Assembly: GCF_004216915.1 (NCBI RefSeq)
Contig: NZ_SGXD01000001.1
Location: 857,013 to 921,012, forward strand
Direction: 5' to 3'
Source: Motilibacter rhizosphaerae
GTDB lineage: Bacteria; Actinomycetota; Actinomycetes; Motilibacterales; Motilibacteraceae
Length of the DNA: 64,000 bases
Part shown: piece by piece, positions 55,801 to 64,000 of the stretch
Layout: the number at the start of each line of letters is the position of its first letter
How positions within the stretch are numbered: position 1 is the stretch's first letter
Program-made: the position numbers and the translations under genes
Notes under the pieces: model-generated
Database searches by the model: none
What the model was told of the DNA's origin: nothing
Seen by the model: only the letters and a program-made list of their open reading frames with translations

Positions 55801-57730
55801 CGGCATCAGCGGTGTCACCACCTACCACTACGACACCGCCGGCAACGTCGACACCGTCACCCCGCCCAGCCCGCTGTCCGCGGTGACCTACACCTACGAC
55901 GCGATCGGCCGGGTCAAGACCCGCACGAGCAGCAGCAAGACCACGACCTACACCTACGACAACATCGGCCGGCTCAAGCAGGAGCAGCTCAACAACGCCA
56001 CCACCTGCAGCACCACCGCCGGCACCGGCGACGTCGCGACCGGCAAGTGCATCATCTACACCTACGACGACGACGGCGACGTCACCAGCCGGCAGGACAA
56101 CACCGGCACCACGAGCTACAGCTACGACCAGCTCAACCGGCAGGTCACCACCAGCTTCCCCGGCGGAGCTAGCACGACGCTGGGCTACGACGCCAACGGC
56201 AACGTCACCAGCTACACCGACGCCGGCGGCACCACCACCTACACCTACAACCACGACAACACCCTCGCGACGCTCGCTGCGCCCGGCGGGTCCTGCACCG
56301 GCACCGTCAGCCGCTGCATCACCTACGGCTACGACAAGAACGGTGCGCGCACCTCCACCGGCTACTCCGGCACCACCGCCAACACCGCGGTCACCCGCGA
56401 CTCCTCTGGCCGCCCGTCGGAGATCGAGAGCGTATCCGGCACCGGCGCGACGATCGTCGACTACACCTACGACTACCTCCACGTCGACCCCACCGACTCG
56501 ACCAAGAACAAGCAGCGCAGCCTGACCCAGAAGCGCACCGACCACGTGGGCATCGGCTGGCCGCAGAACTCGACCCTCACCTACGCCTACGACAGCTTCC
56601 AGCGCCTGACCGACGCGAAGGAGACCGTGTCCGGCAGCAGCACCACCGCCGAGTGGACGTACAGCTACGACCTCGACGGCAACCGGCTCTCCGACGTCAC
56701 CTACTCCAACGGCGTCAACGTCGACTCCCACACCTACGGCTACAACGCCGCCGACGAGCTCACCAGCCGCAACGGCAGCACCACCGGCTGGTCCTACGAC
56801 GGCGACGGCAACCAGCTCACCGGCGCCATCAACGCCACCGCCAGCACCTGGACCTACCCCCGCGGAGACCAAGCCGCCACCGTCAACGCCGGCACCGCCA
56901 CCAGCTACACCTACGCCGGCACCGGCAACTACGAGCGGACCGCCAAGACCGTCGGCTCGAGCACCACCAGCTACCTCAACAGCCCCGTCGGGCTCACCAG
57001 CCAGACCAGCGGCACCGCCACCGACCGGTTCATCCGCACCCCCGAAGGCGAGCCCGTTGCCTACCTCACCGGCGGCAGCATCTACTACTACCTGACCGAC
57101 AACCTCGGCACCGTCGTCGCCCTCATCGACGCCAACGGCGCGCTCGTCGGCACCTACACCTACGACCCCTTCGGCAAGACCTCCGGCGTCACCCCAGCCG
57201 CAGCAGGAACCGCCACCACCGTCACCAACAGCAACCCCCTCCGCTACACCGGCGGCTACCTCGACAGCGAGACCGGCCTGTACAAGCTCGGCGCCCGCTA
57301 CTACAACCCCCAGATCGGCCGCTTCACGCAAGCGGATCCCAGCGGGCAGGAGGCGAACGGCTACCTCTACGCAGGAGCCAGCCCAGCGGACTTCACCGAC
57401 CCCAGCGGTCTGGACAGCTACGCACACACCTGCGCTGGAGGTGCAGCCACCGGTGGCGCCAGCGATTTCGCCTTCGGCGCGGCAGAAGGAAGCTTGGAGG
57501 AGCCCGGAGCGGGAACGCTTGTAGAGGGTGTCAAGGGTGGCGCCAAGGGCGCTCTGCAAGGATGCGTAGAGAATGTGGTGCAGAAGGCAGTCGGCGCCAA
57601 GTATGGAGAGACTGCGGGCAACGTAGTAGGAGCCGGTTTCACGGTCGCCGACGCTGTGACTGACACCGCGGGTCTGGCAATCAAGGGTTACAAGGTGATC
57701 AAGAAGTTGAAGCTTCCCTTCGAGGACTAG
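52896..57730 (+). pseudogene. Secreted RHS-repeat protein, frameshifted twice
   Basis: Reading through two single-base insertions gives one frame of about 1,610 residues. Order: signal peptide (1-29), a beta-rich N-domain, a DNRLRE-type domain (about 330-465, FNDVTTAIPTDATIVDANLK), a DUF6531-like segment (NIASGDLVVQQTDMTV, near 505), many YD repeats (YTYDAIGRVKTRT-like), and the RHS core (RYTGGYLDSETGLYKLGARY, YNPQIGRFTQADPSG, near 1440-1490). The last ~107 residues are a variable tip. Breaks lie at the CCCC run 53264-53267 and the GGG at 54622-54624. Each is in a homopolymer, so sequencing error is possible; if real the gene is inactive. The tip is lower in GC, with no enzyme motif I recognise. 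Confidence 0.8.
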
Positions 57731-57732
57731 GA

Positions 57733-57924
57733 ATGAGTGACAGACGAAATCAGCAAGTGCTGCCGAGGATTGGAGCGGACGTGGATGGGACGCTAGTCAT
57801 CATCATTGTGGGCACCGTCTTTTTGGTGACAACCTACATCGCTCAAGCGATTTGGGGGCCAAACATGAACATGTCTCACTGGTTCAGACGTTCGCAGCCC
57901 AAGCGCCGGCGGCGCGGGGACTGA
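57733..57924 (+). CDS. Small membrane protein next to the Rhs tip
   Basis: A 63-residue protein with one strong membrane helix (about residues 19-41) and a very basic tail (RRSQPKRRRR). The ATG lies two bases after the Rhs stop and the region is lower in GC. Its position is that of an immunity gene for a toxin tip, but nothing in the sequence proves that. Confidence 0.6.
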   Translation: MSDRRNQQVLPRIGADVDGTLVIIIVGTVFLVTTYIAQAIWGPNMNMSHWFRRSQPKRRRRGD

Positions 57925-57968
57925 TCCCTACAGATTGCATCACTGCCCCAAGAAAGACGGATAGGCAA

Positions 57969-58199
57969 GTGTACGGTTCGACAGCGGCGGCGTTGTGGAT
58001 TGCGGCATTCGTCCTAACCGTGCTCGGCACCCTTATGCTGCGGGTCTTCGGATCGCCCTGGGGGTGGCCCGCACTGGCGATCGCATTCCTATCTCTCGCG
58101 GCGTCGACCGGCATGCGAGCCCGCCGACGGCGTCGCTTTAGCCAATCACCCGAGAACGGGAATGAGGCGAGAAGCCCGAGGGAGCACCGTTCCCGCTGA
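57969..58199 (+). CDS. Small two-helix membrane protein
   Basis: A 76-residue protein from GTG 57969, with two hydrophobic segments (residues 6-25 and 31-47) separated by GSPWGW, then an Arg-rich stretch and a charged tail. The frame is open further upstream, overlapping the previous gene, but that part is unlike coding sequence. It is a second immunity or accessory candidate behind the Rhs tip. Confidence 0.5.
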   Translation: MYGSTAAALWIAAFVLTVLGTLMLRVFGSPWGWPALAIAFLSLAASTGMRARRRRRFSQSPENGNEARSPREHRSR

Positions 58200-58331
58200 G
58201 GACCGGCCTGCCACTATGGCCGCATGAGGGGTGCGAGCGGCAGTGAGGGTGCGCGAGTTCGACTGGTAGTTGTCGGTACTACCGCGCTGCTCGCAGTTGT
58301 GCCGGAAGAAGGTGCCTTTAGCTTCGAGCAC

Positions 58332-58772
58332 TCAGGGAATTACGAGCACGGTGCCCTTCATGATAAGGTCGGGCATGTCGCCCAAGGGCACCTCGCGCGC
58401 CAATACAGTTGTTCGTCCTACTCGAACTGCGATGAAAGTCGAATATGAGGTGCCCTCAGCGGTGATGCCCTGGTCGACAATCTTGAGTAGGCGACCAGAG
58501 GTCTCCACCGCTGGCTCCGTTCTCAGTCCCTGCAGCGTCGCGGTCACCGTGAAGCGCTCACCCCTGCGAACTCGAAGAGTCGTGTACTTGGACCCCATCG
58601 AGACGTCCAGGTCGCTCTTGACCGGGGGAGCCGCACGTTGGGAACTCGAGGTCGGGGAGGCAACGGTCACCGGGGGACTAGCCGGACGGGCACCTGCTCC
58701 AGGGGGCGACGCGTGCAGGATCGCGGCGATCAGCAGCATGAGCGAGCCCGGAAGCCCCAACTTCGTAAGCAT
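58332..58772 (-). CDS. Small secreted hypothetical protein
   Basis: A 146-residue protein. A signal peptide (about residues 1-22, LPGSLMLLIAAILHASP) is followed by a Pro/Ser/Thr-rich linker and a beta-rich domain (GSKYTTLRVRRGERFTVTAT). No family recognised. Base use is less GC-biased than the core region. A competing plus-strand frame over the same DNA looks non-coding. Confidence 0.6.
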   Translation of the reverse strand: MLTKLGLPGSLMLLIAAILHASPPGAGARPASPPVTVASPTSSSQRAAPPVKSDLDVSMGSKYTTLRVRRGERFTVTATLQGLRTEPAVETSGRLLKIVDQGITAEGTSYSTFIAVRVGRTTVLAREVPLGDMPDLIMKGTVLVIP

Positions 58773-58878
58773 CTAGCGGCGGCCCTTCTGAGAACGCTTC
58801 TGCTCTCATCTCGGCAGCCTCGGCGCTTCCCTTGAGGGACACGGCAAGTCTCGCCCGGGCGACGCGCGACGGGCAGCG

Positions 58879-60125
58879 TCAGGCGCAGTAGTGCCAGGTG
58901 TCGTTGAACGCATCGACGGTGGAGCCGCCCGACCCGTTCTCAATCGTGTAGCCCGAACCGTCCACGGCGTACAGAAAGCCAGCGTTACCGGAGCGCAGCC
59001 AGGAGCTCGTCGACGTGTCGCCCCCCTGGTAGTACTTTGCATTGTCCCAGTTAGCTGTGCTGTAGTTCAACAGCGGGTAGAGGTGGGCGCCGGAGGTGTC
59101 GGTAGCGGGTCGCTCATCTACGGCTTCGGCATAGGCCCCGGAACGCCAGTAGTTCGCGGCCGTGGTGCTTCCGCCCGTCCAATCGATGACCCTGGATCCG
59201 CTCGTGCTGGAGTTCCATGCAAACTCGAAGAACCCGCCAGACGCGTTCGCGAAGAACTGCGTTGACATGCTGATGACATCGGAGGAGTAGACGGGGTAGT
59301 TGTTGATTACGATGGCGCCTACCGAGGGTAGGCCGTAACTGCCGCCTGTGTACTCGTAGAACGCCTGGATCGGGTAGCCGCCCTGTCCAGAACACCGTTT
59401 TGGATGAGGGGATTCCCGCCGAAGCCTCCGATGCCTACCCATGCGGAATGCTCGGCGTTACTTGCACAGGTCCCTGAGTTGTAGCCCGTGTTGACGCGGC
59501 GCGCGTACACCTTGCTGATGTTGGTTGCACCGTTGTAGACACCGGCGTAATTGGAGCTAGAGACCGACGTGTTGTACGAGCCCGTCGGGGACGTCGCCGG
59601 CGGGGTGGGCAGCGGCGCATTCCGGTAGGTGGTGTCCTCACACAGCCCGGGGCTGCCGAAGCCGTGGAACGCCTTCGCGGCGGTGATCCACGCAGAGAGA
59701 CTCTGGGCGTCTGATGGGCGAGAGGGGTAGCCGTAGTAGTCCAGCTCCGCGGCGCTCGCGGTCTGTGGGGACCAGCCGCGCGGAGGTATGGGAGTGCTGA
59801 CCTGGCCCCCGTTGGGGTCCTGGAAGAGCGCAACCGTTGCGCTGTCGGGAGCCGGCGTAGGGAGGGCGATGCCCTTCTGCGTGCGGTCTGGCCGTTCCCA
59901 GCGCTGTGCGATGAGCGGGAGTTGCTTGCAGCCTGGGGTGCTCGGTGGGGCGATGGCCACGTGAGACCCGTCAGGGAGCGTCAAGCCCTCGGACAAGTTC
60001 ACAGGCGGAGGAGCTGACGGAGCTCCGGGCTGACTTGCTGAGGAAGCAGTCGGCGCTGCAGCACAGCACGCGATGGCGATCGACATGAGGCCTGGCACCA
60101 CGAGGGCGGGACTCCTGAGCTTCAT
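58879..60125 (-). pseudogene. G1-family (eqolisin-like) peptidase, frameshifted
   Basis: Two overlapping frames join into one protein of about 415 residues. Frame A (60125 to about 59391) has a signal peptide, a Pro-rich propeptide and SAWVGIGGFGGNPLIQNGV, with the Gln expected as one catalytic residue. Frame B (to 58879) continues FYEYTGGSYGLPSVGAIV and carries the expected catalytic Glu in YAEAVDERPATDT, ending DTWHYCA. One missing base at the AA run 59391-59392 (plus strand) separates them. The match to bacterial G1 peptidases is by motif only. The ATG 60125 has GGGGAG upstream. Confidence 0.7.
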
Positions 60126-60397
60126 TGCTCCCCTTTTGTCATCTTCTCCAGACAAGTCCAGCAGATCCGTGGCTGCTCTGCAAGGTCCATCAACCCTAGG
60201 GCGCCTGACGGGCGTCGGCGGCTGGCTACACGGGGAGCGCAGGGTGACATAAGAACAGTTATCGGCCACGTTGATCGCCTGTTGATCACGGTCGCGGCAA
60301 GCCAGTCCGGAGCGGAGGTGAGGCGGCCGGCAAGCAGAGGGGGCACGAGTGGCACCCGCTGCTCCTGCTCTCGGAGCAGCGCTCTGTCACGGCCGTC
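60126..60397. other. Intergenic region, no gene seen
   Basis: About 270 bases between the peptidase start and the next stop codon, of mixed composition. It presumably holds the peptidase promoter. No supported reading frame or clear hairpin was found. Confidence 0.4.
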
Positions 60398-61381
60398 TCA
60401 CCGGTCGCCGTCCCTACTGTCCAGCCACATGACGAGTTCGCTGGGCACGTACTCAGCGCCCATCGTCGGGCCTGGCAGGTACGCCTGCAGCGCGTCGACC
60501 ACCGCGGCAGGAGGCTCACGCGTGGAGGAAGGGTTAGGGATCACGGCGTTCGGCGGGAATCGAGCGACGTCGCCGTAGTCCAGGAAGTGACGCCGTTCGT
60601 CAATGGGCGGCCAGTTGGCCATGCCCTCCTGGAGCTGGTGCTGCTGGCGCAGAACGACGACGGCGTCGACGTTGGGATAGGTGTGCGGCTCGCCACTCGA
60701 CGCAAGGTCGAAGTTGCCACGCGTGAAGAGCCCCGAGGGTCCTCCCAGAAGGGCGCTGATCGGCTCGTTGATGTAGTCGTCCCAGACGATGAACAGCACG
60801 CCGTAGAAGTGGGCGTCAGTGGCGTGGAAGCCAGCGAACTTGGCATCCGCGCTATGGAGGAAGTCCTTGATCGCCAGGTCACGGGGCAAGGTCACCCCGC
60901 CCGGAAGGTCCCGGCCGCCAGGGACGCGCGTGAGGAGCTGCCACGGCTGCGCCTGACGTCCACCTGCTCGCAGCAGCCGCAGGTCCGGAGTCTTGACCTC
61001 GACGCCAAACCGCCAGGTCTCACTGCTCACGATCAACTCGGGGTTTCGCCCCGACCCGGGCGCGACCGGCTCCCGCTTGAAAGTGACAGGTACCGGCCAC
61101 TCCCAGTCCACGAAGTGGACCACGACCGCGAGCTCGCCGAGCCACTGCTTGATGCGCTCGTAGTCATCGGGGTCGTATTCCCTACCCCCGATGCTCTCCA
61201 GCGTCCTCAGCATGGCATCCGCGTAGCCTTCCATGCGCGCCTCACAGCGCAGCAGCGCGTCCAAGGTCAGTGTGGCGAAGGGCGTCGCCGGGGACTGCTC
61301 GAAGTTCCACCGCAGCCAGTGCCAGTGCTGAAACATCGGGCCCTGCTTCAACCGTTGCAGCAACTCCTCGCGCGATGCCAC
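60398..61381 (-). CDS. PD-(D/E)XK-like nuclease-fold candidate
   Basis: A 327-residue protein I cannot place in a named family. The segment NPELIVSSETWRFGVEVKTP has the spacing of a PD-(D/E)XK nuclease core (acidic residue, about ten residues, then ExK). The N-terminal 100 residues are helical with Trp-rich HWHWLRWNF, and the C-terminal part has WDDYIN and DAVVVLRQQHQ. The GTG at 61381 follows GGAGGTGA by six bases; an earlier GTG at 61405 lacks a site. It may be a restriction-like or repair nuclease; the basis is one motif only. Confidence 0.6.
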   Translation of the reverse strand: MASREELLQRLKQGPMFQHWHWLRWNFEQSPATPFATLTLDALLRCEARMEGYADAMLRTLESIGGREYDPDDYERIKQWLGELAVVVHFVDWEWPVPVTFKREPVAPGSGRNPELIVSSETWRFGVEVKTPDLRLLRAGGRQAQPWQLLTRVPGGRDLPGGVTLPRDLAIKDFLHSADAKFAGFHATDAHFYGVLFIVWDDYINEPISALLGGPSGLFTRGNFDLASSGEPHTYPNVDAVVVLRQQHQLQEGMANWPPIDERRHFLDYGDVARFPPNAVIPNPSSTREPPAAVVDALQAYLPGPTMGAEYVPSELVMWLDSRDGDR

Positions 61382-61493
61382 CGACTCACCTCCGCTCGAT
61401 CGCACTTCCTAGACCTGGCCTTGCGTGCAGTCGTGAGGCAATGATCAAGGAGGTACAGAGCGACTCCCGGGCTGTTCCGACAGGCCGGTCGTG

Positions 61494-62696
61494 CTAGGCG
61501 GCGCGTCGGCCAAGGGTCTGCCGACGACTGTTCGCGAGTGACAGGGTGGCTCGGAGTGCGGTCGTGTTGATCCGCTTGACGCCCGGTGTTGAGGTGGCGA
61601 GGAGGTTGACTCGGTCGGCAAGGGCCAACCCCTCCGTGACTTCGCGTGCGAGGTGGTTCCAGCGCCACGCGGGCTGGGCGGGCTTGATGACCAGCTCGAT
61701 GCTCCTGCGACGTGCGGCGATTGCGTGGCTCCGGGCATCGGTGAGAAGCGCCTGGCGACCGGAGGGGCAGCAGGTGGGGTCCAGGCAGGTGAGCCGTGCC
61801 GCAACAGCGGGGTCGGCTGCAAGGAGGGCTTCGACCGAGCTCTTGGGCAGGCTCGCCCTGAGGGCGCCGATGTACACGGGCCGGGCTGAGCCGCCGCGTC
61901 TGGTCGGTTTGCGGTGCGCGCGCATCTGGCTTCCCAGGTCGCAGCGTTCGCGCCAGCCGATCCCGCACTCGTATCCCTCAGCGCCCGCGGCGAGGGCGGC
62001 GTCGCCCAGCTCGCCCTGCTGCCACATGAGAACCGGCCAGTGGGCGCGCAGCTCTCTGATCACTGCGACCATGCAGGTGAGGCGGTCTGCTGCCGTCACG
62101 CCTGCGGCCACGCGCGAGGCGGCAAGCGCGATCTCGTTGACGGCGAGGTTGGTCTCGAGCGTCGCGATCAGCGGTGTCAGCGTTGCTGGCCACTCCCGGC
62201 GTTCGAGGAGGCGCCAGCCGAGAGCGAGGACGGGCAGGATCGGCAGCCGCAGCCCTTGGCGCTCTAGGTATCGCCCCGTCGCCTGCCACAGCGCGATCTG
62301 CGCCTCACGCCATCCATCATCAGCGCGCTCGATGTGCACGTAGGGCGCGATCAGCGCGGTCGCGCCGCAGGCCAGCTGGTGCTCGAGCACTCCCGCGACG
62401 AGAGCCTCGCCGGCACGCTTGGCCAGCAGGTCGCCGGGGGTAAGTGCTGCTGGCGACGCGAACGCCAACTGTGCCCACCTGTCAGCGTCGTGCTGGGTGT
62501 CCTGCAGGTAGTGCGTCTGGGGATCGACCATGAACGGCACGCCGGCCCCGCGTGCCGCCTGCGCCAGGCGCGGCGAAGACTGGGCGACGTGCGCGTCGGT
62601 CACGAGACGGTGAGGACGGTCGGACGGAGCGCCGGTAAGCACGCGCTCGATCAGGGCGACATCGCCCCCACCAGCACGCACAACGAGCTGAGCCAT
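61494..62696 (-). CDS. Unrecognised 400-residue protein, TIM-barrel-like
   Basis: Alternating strand and helix segments (VPFMVDPQTHYLQ, ATALIAPYVHIE, WPVLMWQQGELGDAALAAGA, GYECGIGWRERCD) suggest a (beta/alpha)8-like fold. A cluster CLDPTCCPSG with a His about 14 residues on could bind zinc. The layout recalls tRNA-guanine transglycosylase-type or similar barrels, but I do not recognise the family and do not assign a function. No membrane helices. The ATG 62696 is divergent from the toxin-antitoxin pair. Confidence 0.6.
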   Translation of the reverse strand: MAQLVVRAGGGDVALIERVLTGAPSDRPHRLVTDAHVAQSSPRLAQAARGAGVPFMVDPQTHYLQDTQHDADRWAQLAFASPAALTPGDLLAKRAGEALVAGVLEHQLACGATALIAPYVHIERADDGWREAQIALWQATGRYLERQGLRLPILPVLALGWRLLERREWPATLTPLIATLETNLAVNEIALAASRVAAGVTAADRLTCMVAVIRELRAHWPVLMWQQGELGDAALAAGAEGYECGIGWRERCDLGSQMRAHRKPTRRGGSARPVYIGALRASLPKSSVEALLAADPAVAARLTCLDPTCCPSGRQALLTDARSHAIAARRRSIELVIKPAQPAWRWNHLAREVTEGLALADRVNLLATSTPGVKRINTTALRATLSLANSRRQTLGRRAA

Positions 62697-62824
62697 ACCC
62701 CGCCCCTTCCGTTCCCTGCCATAACGCTAGCACGACATGCACTTGAGCACGCAGTCGGCTGCGCAACTTGACATGCAGGACGATGTGCAGAAGGATCGAT
62801 CGACCCGCCAGAAGGAGCTAGTAC
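62697..62824. promoter_or_regulatory. Promoter of the toxin-antitoxin operon
   Basis: TTGACA (62768-62773) and AAGGAT (62791-62796) are separated by exactly 17 bases. The direct repeats GACATGCA at 62734-62741 and 62770-62777 overlap the -35 area and could be antitoxin-binding sites. GAAGGAGC lies just before the antitoxin ATG. Confidence 0.6.
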
Positions 62825-63181
62825 ATGCCGCGGTCTACCGCAGACGCGTCGGGCAACATCAGCTACATGCGCATCGTGGAAGACGTCACGAGCCGCGTGA
62901 TCACGCAAGCCGAGCTCGCTCACGCCGTGGGAGCCAGTCTCCGCACCATCCAGAACTGGGGCCAGGGGACTTCGACACCTCGCGGCAAGGCCGCCACCCG
63001 CCTTATCGACGTCCAACACGTCGTGGGCGAACTGCGTGACGTTTACAGCGACGAGGCGATCCAGATCTGGCTGCGCTCGCGCAACCGCAACCTCGAGGGC
63101 CGACGGCCGATCGAGCTCCTCGGTGAGGGGCGCGTCGACGAGGTCATCGAGGAAGTGGACAACATCGTGAGGGGGATGTGA
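62825..63181 (+). CDS. Xre/MbcA-type antitoxin
   Basis: A 118-residue protein. The N-terminal HTH (ITQAELAHAVGASLRTIQNW) is followed by the C-terminal domain of Xre/MbcA/ParS antitoxins (VYSDEAIQIWLRSRNRNLEG, RRPIELLGEGRVDEVI), the part that blocks a RES toxin. GAAGGAG precedes the ATG. It overlaps the next gene by four bases (GTGA). Confidence 0.88.
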   Translation: MPRSTADASGNISYMRIVEDVTSRVITQAELAHAVGASLRTIQNWGQGTSTPRGKAATRLIDVQHVVGELRDVYSDEAIQIWLRSRNRNLEGRRPIELLGEGRVDEVIEEVDNIVRGM

Positions 63182-63804
63182 CCGCCTTCGACCTTGCAGC
63201 TCGCCTAGCGGAGCTGGCCGAGGTGTCGGAGACCGGCCGCTGGCAGCGGCACTCGTCTGTTCGGCTCGCCGCACGAGCGCTCGACGGCTACGCCAGCGAC
63301 GGGCGATGGGGCACCAAGACCGGCTTTCCGGTCCTGTACCTCGTACGCCCCACCGATTCTGTCGTCGTCGAGGCCTACCGTCACCAGGTCGACCCCCTCG
63401 ACTTCGACACGGAACAGGATCGCCAGACCTTCATCGCCGGACTCCTCCCCCGCGTCCTCGTGACGTGCGAGGTCAGCGTCACGGGGCTGCTTGACCTGCG
63501 GACAGCTACGGCCCGTGCCGCCAGTGGTCTTGCAGTGCAGGACCTGCAGTGCCCGACGTACGACCGCGCTGGCTATCAGAGGTGCCAGCAGGTCGCGCAA
63601 GTCGCACATCAGCTCGGCCGGCACGGCCTGATCGCCCCGGCAGCCACGGGCCTCGGTGAAACCCTCGTCCTTTTCACAGACCTCCTCCCCCAGCAGGAGA
63701 AGCCGACGCGGATCGGCGAGGACGAGACCTGGGCAAGCTTGCCTGACGACCCACGTCTTCCCTCCCCCCGTCCCGTACTGCGTCTTGTTCGCGACTCTGA
63801 ATGA
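63178..63804 (+). CDS. RES-domain NAD+-degrading toxin
   Basis: A 208-residue protein of the RES family, toxins that deplete NAD+ by phosphorolysis or hydrolysis. The R-E-S pattern region is visible: SVRLAARALDGYASDGRWGT, PVLYLVRPTDSVVVEAYRHQ and the later Ser/Thr-containing LIAPAATGLGETLVLF. The GTG overlaps the antitoxin stop. The classical Ser is an Ala-Thr here (APAATG), which may be a family variant. It is the second gene of the pair. Confidence 0.85.
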   Translation: MTAFDLAARLAELAEVSETGRWQRHSSVRLAARALDGYASDGRWGTKTGFPVLYLVRPTDSVVVEAYRHQVDPLDFDTEQDRQTFIAGLLPRVLVTCEVSVTGLLDLRTATARAASGLAVQDLQCPTYDRAGYQRCQQVAQVAHQLGRHGLIAPAATGLGETLVLFTDLLPQQEKPTRIGEDETWASLPDDPRLPSPRPVLRLVRDSE

Positions 63805-64000
63805 GACGCCCTGCCCATCCTGCGGTGCGCCACCGCCGCGCCTCCCGCCGTCGAGCGGTTGAGGACGCCGCGTGACCAGCTCTGAGGAGAGGGCCAGGCC
63901 GTAGGCGAACGCGGTCACGACGTCTCGCGGCCCTGGTGCTAACCAACAGTGACCTTAGGCGACAAAACGGACCGAATTCGCTTCCCTCTGCAACCGCAAC
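63805..64000. other. End of window, no gene seen
   Basis: About 196 bases after the toxin stop. Base composition falls toward the right edge. No supported reading frame; frames across it on both strands lack coding character. Confidence 0.4.

Noticed and set aside
58224..58448. Short plus-strand frame over the secreted protein at 58332
   Set aside because: It overlaps the minus-strand gene that has a signal peptide, and has no ribosome site or family.
51430..64000. Second copy of the tRNA-Arg 3' end as a right attachment site
   Set aside because: I looked for the GGGTTCGAGTCCC segment to the right of the tRNA and did not find it, so no element boundary can be given inside the window.

Overview
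The window is very GC-rich chromosomal DNA with GTG starts, short intergenic gaps, many genes starting at or next to an inferred transcription start (leaderless), ChvE/LacI/araBDA sugar genes and a flagellar gene. This fits a motile member of the Actinomycetota. I cannot name a genus from sequence alone. The left 51 kb looks like ordinary core and semi-core chromosome. The right 12.5 kb, beyond a tRNA-Arg gene, is an accessory region with a broken integrase, a gene remnant, a frameshifted Rhs gene, lower-GC small genes and a toxin-antitoxin pair.

Region 1 (1-8.9 kb) is an L-arabinose locus. A ChvE-like sugar-binding lipoprotein faces left. A LacI regulator followed by araB, araD and araA faces right, with LacI-type operators between them. 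A serine hydrolase and a second LacI regulator follow. Region 2 (8.9-19.7 kb) holds a PAP2 phosphatase, a PP2C phosphatase, a large zinc-ribbon membrane protein, a NarL-type two-component pair, tRNA-Glu, tRNA-Asp and tRNA-Phe, a membrane metallophosphoesterase, a possible structured RNA and a secreted glycosidase-like protein. Region 3 (19.7-30.6 kb) has typA, the Hen1-Pnkp RNA repair pair, GNAT, methyltransferase and RidA genes, a sulfite-oxidase-like enzyme and an SDR gene.

Region 4 (30.6-45.2 kb) has an MmyB-type regulator, an ECF sigma factor with a membrane partner, and VOC, HAD and DHFR-like genes. It also has a cobalamin riboswitch controlling cbtB-cbtA, a csoR-copZ-copA copper operon with its operator, a TetR regulator divergent from a domain-permuted GH3 glycosidase, and a quinone oxidoreductase. 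Region 5 (45.3-51.4 kb) has a Gly-rich membrane protein, then flhA, an FlhF-like gene without a P-loop, a PilZ gene and a small membrane protein, ending at tRNA-Arg(ACG).

Region 6 (51.4-64 kb) is the accessory region. It has a truncated tyrosine integrase, the 3' end of an interrupted gene, and a secreted RHS-repeat protein of about 1,610 residues with two homopolymer frameshifts and a low-GC C-terminal tip. Two small membrane proteins follow the tip. Further right are a secreted orphan, a frameshifted G1-family peptidase, a PD-(D/E)XK-like protein, an unrecognised 400-residue protein and an Xre/RES toxin-antitoxin module. Two patterns run across the window: -10-like hexamers a fixed distance from start codons, and a palindromic extragenic repeat built around CGTGATCATGCA.
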